Origin: Halorubrum sp. SD626R
GTDB taxonomy: Archaea > Halobacteriota > Halobacteria > Halobacteriales > Haloferacaceae
Assembly: GCF_001261915.1 (NCBI RefSeq)
Contig: NZ_CVRT01000076.1
Coordinates: 1 to 54,923, forward strand
Length of the DNA stretch: 54,923 bases
Direction: 5' to 3'
The notes under the pieces are model-generated. The model ran no database searches, was not told where the DNA came from, and was given only the letters and a program-made list of their open reading frames with translations. The position numbers and the translations under genes are program-made. Below, piece after piece: positions 35,797 to 44,477 of this stretch (positions are counted from its first letter, which is position 1; every line of letters begins with the position of its first letter).

Positions 35797-37055
35797 CACT
35801 CGCTCACCTCGTTGAGCTCGCGCTGCGCTTCGTCGATGTCCGGTTTTGACGTCGGCTCACCGAGTCCGAGCTTCAACACCCCCTCCCCATCATCGGTCGC
35901 TTTGATGTCGCTCCACTGGTAGAGGCTGAAGTTCCGCTCGTTGAACATCAGCGCCTCTCCGACATTGCGGTCCGACATGATGTCGCCGATCATCTGGACC
36001 GTCGAGAACCCGTGCGGGATCGACCGCTTCGAGTTCCGCCGCGGATTCGGTGTCCCGTCGGGCATGTCGACCCGCCACATGTGCTCTTCGCGAACCCGCC
36101 AGTTGATCTGGCTTTCTCGGTGGATCGAATTGTACACCGAGAACTTCTCCCGCCGCGAATCCTGCATCAGGTTCCGATACAGCATCAGCTTCGAGTGGGT
36201 GCGGTGTTCGTCCTGCTCGACGCTCGGTGGGACCAGATCGGCCGCCTCGTCGAACATCCACGACCACCAGCCATGGGAGTGTGCGAATTCGATTCGACCG
36301 AGCATGAACGCGAACCACCAGTGAGTCAGCGGTGTCGGATTTTCGTCCGCGCCTGCCGTCCATTCGGGTACGAACGGGAGCGTCCCCGAGACGCGGCTGC
36401 TCGCACGCGTCAGCTCTGTGCATCCACTGAACGAAGGATCGGGGTAGACGACGTTGAACGTCCCCTCCGGGTGATCACCCAACTGATCGATGAGGTCGCG
36501 GACGTCGTCGTAGTACCGCACCGTCCGGACGATCTCGGAGAGGTCCGCCACGTGTTCCGGGTCGCGGCCGTCGTCTTCGAATACCCAGCGGGCATCGACG
36601 CTTGCGTGGCTCGGCAGCCACATCGTGGTCCAGTCTGCGAACGGCGTCCACTCCGAGCGGTTCGGTGAGCCCCGCCAGATGACCTTCTCGTCGTTTTCGT
36701 CCATCAGGCGGAGCGACCAGTGCAGATTGTCCGTCGACTTCCCACACCCCCGCTCGCCGACCTTCAGCCAGTCTGTGCCGCCCGCGCTCGATGTCTGATC
36801 GGCCGGCTTCTCGTGGATCAGCACGTCCGGATAGACGCCGTATTCGAAAGCATCAGGGTCGAACTGAGGGATCCCGAATCGCATCCGCATCTCGTAGGCG
36901 TCGGTCCACCACTCCGGTGCGGGCTCGTCGACATCGGGGCGCCCCTGCTGAGTGCCTTCGCCCCAGCTGTATCCCCACCGCTCCGGCGTCCACTCCGCGT
37001 TGCTGTTCGTCGTCTTCGTCTCTCCGTCCGTCGTCTGAGTTTCTGACTTGCTCAT
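35796..37055 (-). CDS. P-loop ATPase (VP8/HerA-like packaging or assembly ATPase)
   Basis: 419 residues. Walker A is VGERGCGKSTDN near residue 98, and a Walker-B-like segment WWSWMFDEAADLV is near 265. The rest is unusual, rich in Trp (WDTDAYEMRMRFGIPQFDPD, WTTMWLPSHASVDARWVFED). It is the only enzyme in the membrane operon. Pleolipoviruses carry a comparable ATPase (VP8) at the end of their structural cluster, by recall. Cytoplasmic; probably powers DNA or protein packaging. Confidence 0.75.
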   Translation of the reverse strand: MSKSETQTTDGETKTTNSNAEWTPERWGYSWGEGTQQGRPDVDEPAPEWWTDAYEMRMRFGIPQFDPDAFEYGVYPDVLIHEKPADQTSSAGGTDWLKVGERGCGKSTDNLHWSLRLMDENDEKVIWRGSPNRSEWTPFADWTTMWLPSHASVDARWVFEDDGRDPEHVADLSEIVRTVRYYDDVRDLIDQLGDHPEGTFNVVYPDPSFSGCTELTRASSRVSGTLPFVPEWTAGADENPTPLTHWWFAFMLGRIEFAHSHGWWSWMFDEAADLVPPSVEQDEHRTHSKLMLYRNLMQDSRREKFSVYNSIHRESQINWRVREEHMWRVDMPDGTPNPRRNSKRSIPHGFSTVQMIGDIMSDRNVGEALMFNERNFSLYQWSDIKATDDGEGVLKLGLGEPTSKPDIDEAQRELNEVSE

Positions 37056-37057
37056 AA

Positions 37058-37845
37058 TTATCCCGGGCTGGCATTCAGCCCATCCGAGGTGTGTGTCGCC
37101 AGTTCTCCCGCTTCGAGCCGTTTGATACCGTCCGCGAAGGCGGGGAGCAGTTTCGCGACCGCGAACCGCTCGCGGTACTTCCGGGCCAGTCGCTCGGCTT
37201 CGAAGGCGCTGTCAGCGTCAACTCGTCCGAGAAAATGCTCGCGAGCAACCGGATCCCGGCCGACCCGCGACGGCAGCGCCTCGTGGAGCGCGCCGTTCGT
37301 CGGTTCGGAGAGATCGTGGAGCCACGACTGCAACTCCTCGACCGAGTCGAAGCCCCCCACAGCCGCCTGAGCGCCGCCCGTTGCTGCTGGTCGGCGACCT
37401 GAAACGCGGGGCGCATCGCGACGAAGTCCTGCCCCTCCGGGTCGTGCTCCTCGCTGCGAACGTCCTCCGGGTACTCGCCGGCCGACTTCCGCAGCGCGTT
37501 GTACGCGAGGTTGAACGCGGGCAACACGAGAACGCGCTCAAGCCGCTGGCGGTACTCGCGGCCTGTCTCCAGCGAGATCGGGTCATCCGCGAACCGCTCG
37601 CGTTCCGGACCAACAACGAGCGCTGTCAGCAGCGTCCGATCCCGGAGCAAGGCGACGGGGTCCCAGCGGTCCGTGATATGCCCGATCGTCCGCACGATTG
37701 CGGCTTGGTACCACTCGATCGCGGTCCGCCGGTTCGGGAAGCCGTCTCGAAGCCCGTGGTCGAGTCCGTCGCCCGGCTGCGGCTCCAAGAGCGCCCGCTG
37801 GTCGCTCTGGAGCGTCGGGAGCGCCGGCCGACTAGTCGTCGTCAT
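37058..37845 (-). pseudogene. unknown gene, interrupted by a frameshift at a G6 run (or -1 frameshift)
   Basis: From ATG 37845 the frame reads sensibly (ALLEPQPGDGLDHGLRDGFP, LPAFNLAYNALRKSAGEYPE) up to QRAALRRLWG. There it meets G6 on the minus strand (37358-37353), and continues as Arg/Ser-rich nonsense. In the -1 frame the text becomes GGFDSVEELQSWLHDLSEPT and then FLGRVDADSAFEAERLARKY, ending TAA 37058-37060. Joined, this is about 262 residues. It starts inside the end of the upstream gene by 14 nt. No domain recognised. Confidence 0.65.
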
Positions 37846-39517
37846 CGGCCATCCCCCTTCGCTCGGTCGTCTCCGGGTCGACATCGAGATCGTCCTCGAT
37901 GCCGAGTTCCGCGTTCGTCAGCTCGCGCGTCACCGACGAGTCGAACTTCTGCTCGATGTTCCGGGCGTCGAGGGGCGTCTTCATCCGCTCGCGCCACGCG
38001 ATGTCACGATAGTCGTCGAGCAGCTTCGCGTCGGCGTGCTCGCCCGCTTCGAACGCGAGCGACGCTTCCGCCTGCGTGAAGTGGTACGGCGCCGGCTCGG
38101 ACTCAGCACCACCGTTCTCGACGCGGTAGATGAACGGCAGGCCGAGGACCGCGCCCACAACGGCGCCGAAACCCGGAATCCCGAGCATCGCATCGGCCGC
38201 AAACCACCCAGCGACTGCGCCGCCGCCCACCGGCAGCACGACGCCTGGATTCGGAAGCGTCGTCATGCCGATACCCGGAACGTCGACCTCTCGCGAGAGC
38301 GGGAGCCTGACCAGTTCCGGTGGTCGATGTACGAGCGCGTCCTGCAGATCCCACTCGGGATCCAGCTCGATCTCTAGCTCGTACGGCGACTCTTTGCCCT
38401 TCTTGTGGGTCTGGATGTCTGAGACATCGAGCGTCGCCAGCGAGCCCCGGAGCCGGGCGATGTACGCCGGCAGCCCCTTTCGGATCAGGACGAGCTCCTG
38501 GTCGGCTTCACGTCGAAGGCCGGTTTTCACGACGTGGTCGACGTACCGCGAGTCGTGCGTGTCCTCTCCACGTGGAGATTTCGCATTTTCGAGGTCTTGT
38601 CGTCGGAACAGGAATTTCTGCAGGTTCGACGGGCCAGACCCCTCCAAGACGAGCGCGTAAGCGAGCACTCCAAAAACGACCGCTATCCCGGCCGGGAGTC
38701 GGGTCGCGAGTACCGCGCCTTGGAAGGCAAAGAACGACGCGAGCAGTGCTATCGGGACTGTCACCGCGGCTCCCCACTTGAACAGTCCCCACTGTGGACC
38801 GGCGATCGCCTTATCGTGGTGTCTTCTGCCGAGAGAACCGCCGATCAGCATCGCTGGCAGCGCGAACACACCGATCTCCCAGAATAGCGTGGAGAGGAAG
38901 TCCCCCCACGAGTTGATGTTGATACTGCGCGCCGTCGCGATCGTCCGATGGTTGAACGTCCATCTCGCGTCTGGATACTCCTCGACCCACATGGTGATCC
39001 GCTGGTTCTCGCCGAAGCTCGACGGCAGCGGCACCTCAGCGCTGTCGTAGCCGTGTCCCAGCTGCGTCGAGACCGTCGTCGCTGTCACGTTCTCCGCGAC
39101 AGGCTCGGTCGTGGTCCCGTTCTGGGTCTGGACCGTGCGGGTGCCACTCTGCCAGCCGACTACGTTGACTGTCAGCTCCTCGTTAGGCTCGCCGAGTCGG
39201 ATTGTCCGCAGCGTCACCGCGTTCTGTTGAACCCGCGTGTCACGGCCGACGTACTCCCAGTCCGACGAGCCGAATCCTACTGGTTCATGCCGGAGCGTTG
39301 CGCTCCCGTACGAGCCGAGGAAGCGCATCGATGGCGGCGCGCCCTCTTGGGTGGTTCCACCGCCGCGGAGCTCGTCGAGAGTATAGTCGATGTTGCTCTG
39401 CTCGACAGTCGTGTTCGACGTCGGAGCTGTATCTTGGGCCGTGGCCGGTACAACTGCTATGACCGGCGCGACGAGCAGGAGCGCCGCTATGGAGAAGAGA
39501 AGTATCCGGCGGCGCAT
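37832..39517 (-). CDS. secreted/membrane-anchored envelope protein with cytoplasmic domain
   Basis: 561 residues. Signal peptide RRRILLFSIAALLLVAPVIA, then an ectodomain of about 190 residues with sequons (NTTV, NGTT, NVTA), three spans at about 210-305 (FALPAMLIGGSLG, GAAVTVPIALLASFFAF, PAGIAVVFGVLAYALVLE), a charged region, two further spans near 430-460 (GGGAVAGWFAADAMLG, GFGAVVGAVLGLPFIY), and a charged C-terminus ending DDDD. Part of the operon, overlapping the next gene by 14 nt. Probably a structural membrane protein. Confidence 0.85.
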   Translation of the reverse strand: MRRRILLFSIAALLLVAPVIAVVPATAQDTAPTSNTTVEQSNIDYTLDELRGGGTTQEGAPPSMRFLGSYGSATLRHEPVGFGSSDWEYVGRDTRVQQNAVTLRTIRLGEPNEELTVNVVGWQSGTRTVQTQNGTTTEPVAENVTATTVSTQLGHGYDSAEVPLPSSFGENQRITMWVEEYPDARWTFNHRTIATARSININSWGDFLSTLFWEIGVFALPAMLIGGSLGRRHHDKAIAGPQWGLFKWGAAVTVPIALLASFFAFQGAVLATRLPAGIAVVFGVLAYALVLEGSGPSNLQKFLFRRQDLENAKSPRGEDTHDSRYVDHVVKTGLRREADQELVLIRKGLPAYIARLRGSLATLDVSDIQTHKKGKESPYELEIELDPEWDLQDALVHRPPELVRLPLSREVDVPGIGMTTLPNPGVVLPVGGGAVAGWFAADAMLGIPGFGAVVGAVLGLPFIYRVENGGAESEPAPYHFTQAEASLAFEAGEHADAKLLDDYRDIAWRERMKTPLDARNIEQKFDSSVTRELTNAELGIEDDLDVDPETTERRGMADDDD

Positions 39518-39664
39518 CTACGGGAGCACCCCCAGAAGAGCTTCTTTGATCCCGACGAACGTCGACGCGGCCTGGTCAGGCGCGACGTAGAACCAGATTC
39601 CGAGGATCACCGCAGCGAGGATTAGCACGGCCGCCTTCTCGTCGATCTGTAGGAACATCGCCAT
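39518..39664 (-). CDS. 48-residue single-span membrane protein
   Basis: ATG 39664 forms a TGATG overlap with the stop of the upstream gene, and the TAG at 39518 abuts the next start. Sequence: MAMFLQIDEKAAVLILAAVI followed by LGIWFYVAPDQAAST. One hydrophobic helix at 11-30. It falls below usual gene-finder limits but fits the operon exactly. Confidence 0.75.
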   Translation of the reverse strand: MAMFLQIDEKAAVLILAAVILGIWFYVAPDQAASTFVGIKEALLGVLP

Positions 39665-40002
39665 CAGCTATCAGCCTCCCAGCGGGCGGTTTCCTCCCAG
39701 CACGAACGACACTCGTGCTCGGTGCTGATCTGACACTGGAGCTCGTCGGTCGCGATCAGCGCTATGTACGCGAACGCCGCTGTTGCGAGCAGTACCAGTC
39801 CAGAAAACGTGGTGTCGCCTGCGATCAAGGACTCCGCAGCTACACCTGCAAAGACTCCTGTGCTCGCGAAGCAGATTAGTGAGACCGCAGTTATCGCTCT
39901 GTGCTTCGGTTTTACCGCGTCCCGAAGCCGAAGATCTCCCTCTTGCTGGCTCCACGCGTCTTCGACCCAGTCCGGCTCAGATTCGGTATCGATCACCGCC
40001 AT
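39664..40002 (-). CDS. small two-span membrane protein with Cys motif
   Basis: 112 residues. Cytoplasmic N-terminus (DWVEDAWSQQEGDLRLRDAV), spans at about 36-55 (ITAVSLICFASTGVFAGVAA) and 62-82 (FSGLVLLATAAFAYIALIA), then a tail with LQCQISTEHECRSCWEETA, a possible metal-binding Cys/His cluster. Unknown. Confidence 0.75.
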   Translation of the reverse strand: MAVIDTESEPDWVEDAWSQQEGDLRLRDAVKPKHRAITAVSLICFASTGVFAGVAAESLIAGDTTFSGLVLLATAAFAYIALIATDELQCQISTEHECRSCWEETARWEADS

Positions 40003-40004
40003 GG

Positions 40005-40337
40005 CTATTCACGCTCCTCCTTCTCGACAATCCAGTGTGCGACGACGAGCCCACCGAGACCGAGCAGCACCGGGCGGGTCGCGTCGACGACCGGGCCGCC
40101 GGCGACTGGCGCGAGTAGCACCGCGCCGGCGACGACGGCCAGCGTCATCACCGCCTTCGACCCGGACAGCAGGATCGACGCCGACCCCGTGTCGCTCGAC
40201 ATCGACGAACGGAGCACGGGATCGGCACCCTCGCCGACGAGCCGCTCGTACGTCCAGTACAGCAGGACGGTGATGACGAGCGCACCAGCGATCGAGCGGC
40301 CGGCTGCGATCGGAATCGCGTCGATCGGGAGTGCCAT
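40005..40337 (-). CDS. small membrane protein
   Basis: 110 residues with three hydrophobic segments (RSIAGALVITVLLYWTY, AVMTLAVVAGAVLLAP, PVLLGLGGLVVAHWIV). Ends EKEERE. It lies 2 nt from the next gene in the operon. No homologue recognised. Confidence 0.75.
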   Translation of the reverse strand: MALPIDAIPIAAGRSIAGALVITVLLYWTYERLVGEGADPVLRSSMSSDTGSASILLSGSKAVMTLAVVAGAVLLAPVAGGPVVDATRPVLLGLGGLVVAHWIVEKEERE

Positions 40338-40730
40338 CTAGATCCCCCTCCCGCGGGTTGTTGAGGCCCGCCAGATCAGCGCGATGACCGTCACGACCCC
40401 GAAGAGGGCCAAGAACTGACCGTTCGTGATCAGGCCCTGAAGACCGAGCCATCCGAGGAAGCCACCGACGATGTGGCCGACCACGACCGGCGCGTCGATC
40501 ATGCCGATCAGGTCCGTGATCAGCTGGATGATCTGGTCGCCGATGGTCAGCAGGACGCCCACGGTCACGACGATCGCCGAGCCCGAGCGGTTCCCGACGC
40601 CCTCGACGAGCTCGTTGATGTCCTCTGCATCCCGCCACTCGTCGAGGACCCAGTAGATCAGCGCCATCACGCCGATGACGCCGATCACCACTCCGAATCC
40701 CCAGAGAGTGACTGTACCGAGGATGTTCAT
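40338..40730 (-). CDS. small multi-span membrane protein
   Basis: 130 residues with four hydrophobic segments: WGFGVVIGVIGVMALIYWVL, SAIVVTVGVLLTIGDQIIQL, VVGHIVGGFLGWLGLQGL and FLALFGVVTVIALIW. The 4-span topology and size recall pleolipovirus VP3-type internal membrane proteins; only a topological analogy. Stop and next start are adjacent. Confidence 0.75.
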   Translation of the reverse strand: MNILGTVTLWGFGVVIGVIGVMALIYWVLDEWRDAEDINELVEGVGNRSGSAIVVTVGVLLTIGDQIIQLITDLIGMIDAPVVVGHIVGGFLGWLGLQGLITNGQFLALFGVVTVIALIWRASTTRGRGI

Positions 40731-40769
40731 CGCTGATCACCCCCTGCTCGATACACCTTTGTTTCCGCG

Positions 40770-41069
40770 TTAGCTATCGCCATTGTCGAGTTTCTGTTTG
40801 AGTTGGTCTGAAAGGCTATCCAGCAGTTTCACCACGTAGACGGCCGCAGCGAGCAGTGTCAGCTTCGTCAGCGCTCCTTCGGGAATCCACGCCACCTCCG
40901 GCGCGATTGTGAAGCCGCTGATAGACAGCGCCGTGAACACCGTTCCGATGTTCGCGACCACGACGCTCGCGACCGGGTCGAGCCACGTTACCCCCAGCAG
41001 CTGCAGTAAGGCTCCGCCAGTCGCCGTCGCGACCGCCTTCGGCTCCGTCAGTAGTTCTCTGAGTTCCAT
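40770..41069 (-). CDS. small membrane protein
   Basis: 99 residues. Two to three hydrophobic segments (ATATGGALLQLLGV, VASVVVANIGTVFTALSISG, LTKLTLLAAAVYVVKLLD) and a charged C-terminal helix ending KLDNGDS. Start ATG 41069, seven nt downstream of the neighbour. Unknown. Confidence 0.7.
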   Translation of the reverse strand: MELRELLTEPKAVATATGGALLQLLGVTWLDPVASVVVANIGTVFTALSISGFTIAPEVAWIPEGALTKLTLLAAAVYVVKLLDSLSDQLKQKLDNGDS

Positions 41070-41075
41070 TCGTAA

Positions 41076-41723
41076 TCACCCGAAGAGGAACGTCTCGACT
41101 CCACTCACGATCGGTATCGCGTCGGCGATGGCTCTCGCGAGCCTGATGCCTAAGATAACCAGACCGTATGCGGAGACGATTACCAGTGCAGCCGCGATGA
41201 ACGGCTGAAGCGGTCCGAACGGCTCCGATATCCAGACGATCGTCGCGGAACCGTTGCTCACCACGTTTCCGACCGGTCGTGTAACCGCCTGCGTTGCTGT
41301 GCTCACCGAAGCGCTCGCAAGGTTAAGCGAGCCGAGCACGGCTTCGAACGGCCGGGAGACGATATTCGCGAGGTCGAACGTGAACCCGAAGATCGCACCG
41401 AGTATCGGCGGAATCGCTCTCCCTCGAAGGAACCGCAGTGGGTTACTCGCGAACGAGGCGAGCGTCCCGACGTAGTTTTTGAGCGGCTCAAGATCGAATA
41501 TCCAAGTCGGAAGTGAAGGTCCAGAGGAACCACTACTTCCGCCTCCGCTCCCACCGCCACCGAAATCACCGCCGGAGCCGATGTCACCCTCACAGTAAAG
41601 CGTGAGATCGACCGGCGGTCCCGTGCTGGTCACTGGATCCGGCGTCTGATCTGGAAGCGCGTGGTCTGCGAGCGTGAGCCAGCCGATGAGGACCGCGATC
41701 AGCCGATGAAGGTGATCAGTCAT
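41076..41723 (-). CDS. membrane protein with Gly/Ser linker
   Basis: 215 residues. N-terminal hydrophobic helix (LIAVLIGWLTLADHALP, possible signal), one Cys in DLTLYCEGDIGSG, a linker GGDFGGGGSGGGSSGSSG at about 52-70, then several hydrophobic stretches to PFIAAALVIVSAYGLVILGI. Its start overlaps the preceding stop by 8 nt. Unknown; probably part of the same membrane complex. Confidence 0.75.
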   Translation of the reverse strand: MTDHLHRLIAVLIGWLTLADHALPDQTPDPVTSTGPPVDLTLYCEGDIGSGGDFGGGGSGGGSSGSSGPSLPTWIFDLEPLKNYVGTLASFASNPLRFLRGRAIPPILGAIFGFTFDLANIVSRPFEAVLGSLNLASASVSTATQAVTRPVGNVVSNGSATIVWISEPFGPLQPFIAAALVIVSAYGLVILGIRLARAIADAIPIVSGVETFLFG

Positions 41724-42078
41724 CGCGAATCACCTCCACGGCTTGAGCGAGCAGGTATCCGCCGGCTGCGACGAGTACCAGGGCGCCGACTATCCCGGTA
41801 TCTGACGCGAAGCTCCTCGCCGCGCCGAACGAGAGTGCCTTGGATCCACCAGCGAACAGGTCGTTTACGTAGCCGGTATACGCCGTCGAGATGTCGTTCG
41901 CACGGTCGATGACGAGCACGTCCCACAGGGTCGCGATTGTCGCCGCGATGTTGCTGTAGACGGATGTGAGCACGGCGCCGAGCGATGCGAGCCCGACGTC
42001 GGTCCAGTCGACGCGTCTGCCCTCCGCAGAGCTGATGAACGGAAGCCCGCTTTGCCAGAAGTCGTCACGGGCCGACAT
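41716..42078 (-). CDS. small membrane protein
   Basis: 120 residues. Two or three hydrophobic segments (GLASLGAVLTSVYSNIAATI, TGIVGALVLVAAGGYLLAQA). N-terminal SARDDFWQSGLPFISSAEGR is cytoplasmic in character. It overlaps the downstream gene by 8 nt and begins 4 nt after its upstream neighbour. Confidence 0.75.
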   Translation of the reverse strand: MSARDDFWQSGLPFISSAEGRRVDWTDVGLASLGAVLTSVYSNIAATIATLWDVLVIDRANDISTAYTGYVNDLFAGGSKALSFGAARSFASDTGIVGALVLVAAGGYLLAQAVEVIRDD

Positions 42079-42081
42079 CTG

Positions 42082-42531
42082 TTAGCCCTCCTCTGGGTCT
42101 TCCTCGACGCCGAGGAATGGGATGTCCGTGAAGCTGAACGGGATCGTGTCGCTTGTGTCCTGACGCGACAGGTACCACGAGAGCACGAACGCGCCGGCGA
42201 ACACGACCGCCAGCGACACCGGGAAGCCACCGATCCCGAAGAGCGAGATGTCAGCCTGCGACGCCTCGGCACCGGCTTCGATGATCCCGGCCGCGCCATC
42301 GCCGAGCAGCGATCGGACGATCGATTCAAGACCGCCGGCGAACGCACCGAGCGGATTGATGAAGACGTTGCTAATCGCCTCGACAGCGTTCGCGGCCTGA
42401 ATGAAGAAGGCCGCTATCGGCAGGAACAGCAACCGGGTGAGCGCACCGTCGATATCATCGACTTGACCCACGCGATTGAGCCGGCTGATCCAGTTGGTTC
42501 CGCCACCGGCTGATCCGGCGGATGCAGCCAT
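42082..42531 (-). CDS. small membrane protein
   Basis: 149 residues. Hydrophobic segments at about 33-50 (LTRLLFLPIAAFFIQAA) and 100-123 (FPVSLAVVFAGAFVLSWYLS), with a Gly/Ala-rich amphipathic middle (FINPLGAFAGGLESIVRSLL). Ends VEEDPEEG. One nt from the large surface protein gene, same strand. Confidence 0.75.
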   Translation of the reverse strand: MAASAGSAGGGTNWISRLNRVGQVDDIDGALTRLLFLPIAAFFIQAANAVEAISNVFINPLGAFAGGLESIVRSLLGDGAAGIIEAGAEASQADISLFGIGGFPVSLAVVFAGAFVLSWYLSRQDTSDTIPFSFTDIPFLGVEEDPEEG

Positions 42532-42532
42532 C

Positions 42533-44044
42533 TCAGATCAGCCCCCGGATACGGGCGAGGAACCCGCCGCCGAGCAGGCCGGCGATGGCACCGAACGGTG
42601 AGACGATCATGTCCCACAGCCCACCATCCGAGCTGGAGAACTGTCCGACTCCGCCGCCGATGTCCTCCACTGCGCTCTTCTCGTCGCTGGTGACGAGTAC
42701 GGTCGCGTGGTAGCCGATCTCCTGACCGGGCTGAATCGTATTATCGAGCGTCACGGTATCGCCCTGTGAGCCGAGCGAACCGAGGACGCTGGTCCAGCCG
42801 CTGATCTCGGAGAAGTCGGTGTCAGACGCACCCTCTGAGACCTCGACGGTCTGGTACCGAGAGTTCGGGACGGTGACATCCTGTTTGAGTTCCGCATTGG
42901 CGTAGCTCACGTCGTAGGCCGACGGCAGTCCGAGCCGGTAGTAGGCCTCCATCCGGTGCTCGAAGCTCGGGTACGACTCTGCCGCCTCGAAGCTCACGTT
43001 GACTTCTTGTTCGTCGTTCTCGAGGTCCGAGGCACGGAACTCCATCGGCATTTCGAGACCCGAGATCTCCGCGTTCGCGAAGGCCGACCCGAGCGTGCCC
43101 ATGTCGTAGACCTGCACCGCGCCCGGCTCGCTCACGTCGCGAATCGTCTCGGTCTCGAAGTCGTCGTCATCGTCAGTGTCGACCCGCTTGTCACCGAACG
43201 ACCACTCCGAAGTCTTGTCCGCATTCAGCGCCGACAGCGTGACCGTCGCGTCGCCATCCTCGACGACGATGTCGATCGACTGGATCTCACCCATCGTGCC
43301 GTCGCCGCTGCCCTGCGTCGTCAGGGCGCCGACCTGCTCTTGGATGACGTAGCCTTCTCCCGTTCCAGTCCCGATCACGTCGTCGTCACTGGCGGTCGCG
43401 CTAGCGTCGACCATCGTGGTGACGTAGTCGCCGTCAGCGTCGACAGCGCGGATCTCGACCGTCGCACCGGAGTCGAGGGTGTCCACGTCGAGCATCGCCT
43501 GCAGGTACCGCTTCTGCGCGTCGCTGGTGATGCCCACGTCTGAGAAGCTCGCCATCGCCGTGTCGCCGCTCGTCTGCGAGCTCGTCGAGACTTCGAGCGC
43601 TTCGACGCCCGGCGCCGTCGACGAGTCAGAAACGGTCAGCGTGCCGGCCGATCCGGACTCGTCGACGGTCCATCGCGACTCGTTGTGGACCGCGCTGACA
43701 TTCTCGTCAGCGTGCGGGAACGCGGCGCCGTCCTCGAAGTCGACATCAGTCGCAACGAATCCGTACGGGTTGACCGTCCCAGTGCCGATGTCGTCGACAT
43801 CTTGGCTCTGGTCAACGGTTGCGGGTAGCGTCGCGATCTCGCCGGAGTCATCTTCGTACTGACCCGGCTCCATGGTCGCGCGGTCGAAATTCTCGACCGT
43901 CACGTCCGCCTCGATGTACGGGTTCTGCGCCGCGCTCGCGTTCTCGTTGAAGTCTGGTGCCGCCATGGCCGCTGGCGCCGCCAGTGACGTTACCAGCAAC
44001 GTCGCGAGCAGCCCGATAAAAATCCGTTTGACAGTGATGTTCAT
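42533..44044 (-). CDS. surface protein with signal peptide and C-terminal anchor (spike candidate)
   Basis: 503 residues, the size of pleolipovirus VP4 spikes. Signal peptide RIFIGLLATLLVTSLAAPAA, with cleavage probably after AMA. The ectodomain is Asp/Ser/Thr-rich with sequons (NENAS, NVSA, NESR, NVSF). A Gly-rich linker (DIGGGVGQFSSSDGG) leads to a short anchor MIVSPFGAIAGLLGGGFLAR near the end. It is the first large gene of the leftward operon, its ATG overlapping the stop of the 55-residue gene (ATGA). Confidence 0.85.
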   Translation of the reverse strand: MNITVKRIFIGLLATLLVTSLAAPAAMAAPDFNENASAAQNPYIEADVTVENFDRATMEPGQYEDDSGEIATLPATVDQSQDVDDIGTGTVNPYGFVATDVDFEDGAAFPHADENVSAVHNESRWTVDESGSAGTLTVSDSSTAPGVEALEVSTSSQTSGDTAMASFSDVGITSDAQKRYLQAMLDVDTLDSGATVEIRAVDADGDYVTTMVDASATASDDDVIGTGTGEGYVIQEQVGALTTQGSGDGTMGEIQSIDIVVEDGDATVTLSALNADKTSEWSFGDKRVDTDDDDDFETETIRDVSEPGAVQVYDMGTLGSAFANAEISGLEMPMEFRASDLENDEQEVNVSFEAAESYPSFEHRMEAYYRLGLPSAYDVSYANAELKQDVTVPNSRYQTVEVSEGASDTDFSEISGWTSVLGSLGSQGDTVTLDNTIQPGQEIGYHATVLVTSDEKSAVEDIGGGVGQFSSSDGGLWDMIVSPFGAIAGLLGGGFLARIRGLI

Positions 44045-44208
44045 GCGATTCCTCCGTAACTACCGCTGGTCCATCTTCGTGTCATGAGAGTGTGGTAACA
44101 GCCGTGTTTGCGTGCCAGTTCGACGTCGAGCGGGTACGCCGCGCGGAACTCATTAAGATAGGACGCGAACGCCTCCGAGACCGCGATCCCGTCGGGAACG
44201 CGGCTCAC
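44041..44208 (-). CDS. 55-residue protein coupled to the spike gene
   Basis: GTG 44208 to a TGA that overlaps the next ATG (ATGA). Sequence: SRVPDGIAVSEAFASYLNEF then RAAYPLDVELARKHGCYHTL, ending TRRWTSGSYGGIA. No spans or domain. The overlap is the main support. Confidence 0.55.
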   Translation of the reverse strand: MSRVPDGIAVSEAFASYLNEFRAAYPLDVELARKHGCYHTLMTRRWTSGSYGGIA

Positions 44209-44236
44209 TCGCAGGCCCCCCGCACCCGGGTTGGGG

Positions 44237-44326
44237 TCACGCCGACCCTCCGCGGTTCCGCCAGTCGATCCACCGCTTCGACTCGCCGTCGGGCTCTTCC
44301 TCAGAGCCAGTATCGTCGTCGTTCAT
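44237..44326 (-). CDS. possible 29-residue acidic peptide at operon head
   Basis: ATG 44326, sequence NDDDTGSEEEPDGESKRWID then WRNRGGSA. Acidic like genuine halophile coding sequence and first after the divergent promoter. Very short, so uncertain. Confidence 0.3.
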   Translation of the reverse strand: MNDDDTGSEEEPDGESKRWIDWRNRGGSA

Positions 44327-44429
44327 ACCTTCCACAGCCGAACCGGTCCGATGGCTCGACATCGGGACGTCGCGGCGCCGTCGTCTAAATCACAGAAAAT
44401 TCGGAGGTTACAGGGACCTATCTAAGGGA

Positions 44430-44457
44430 TTCTGGTGGGTTCTGGTGATTTATATTC
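44430..44457 (+). promoter_or_regulatory. direct repeats and TATA element before the AbrB-type gene
   Basis: TTCTGGTG occurs at 44430-44437 and 44440-44447, followed at once by GATTTATATTCC. The TATA lies about 25 nt before ATG 44478. The repeats are well placed as an autoregulatory operator, and the same 150-nt region must drive the leftward operon. Confidence 0.55.
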
Positions 44458-44477
44458 CAACCGACGGCTGAGTTCGT

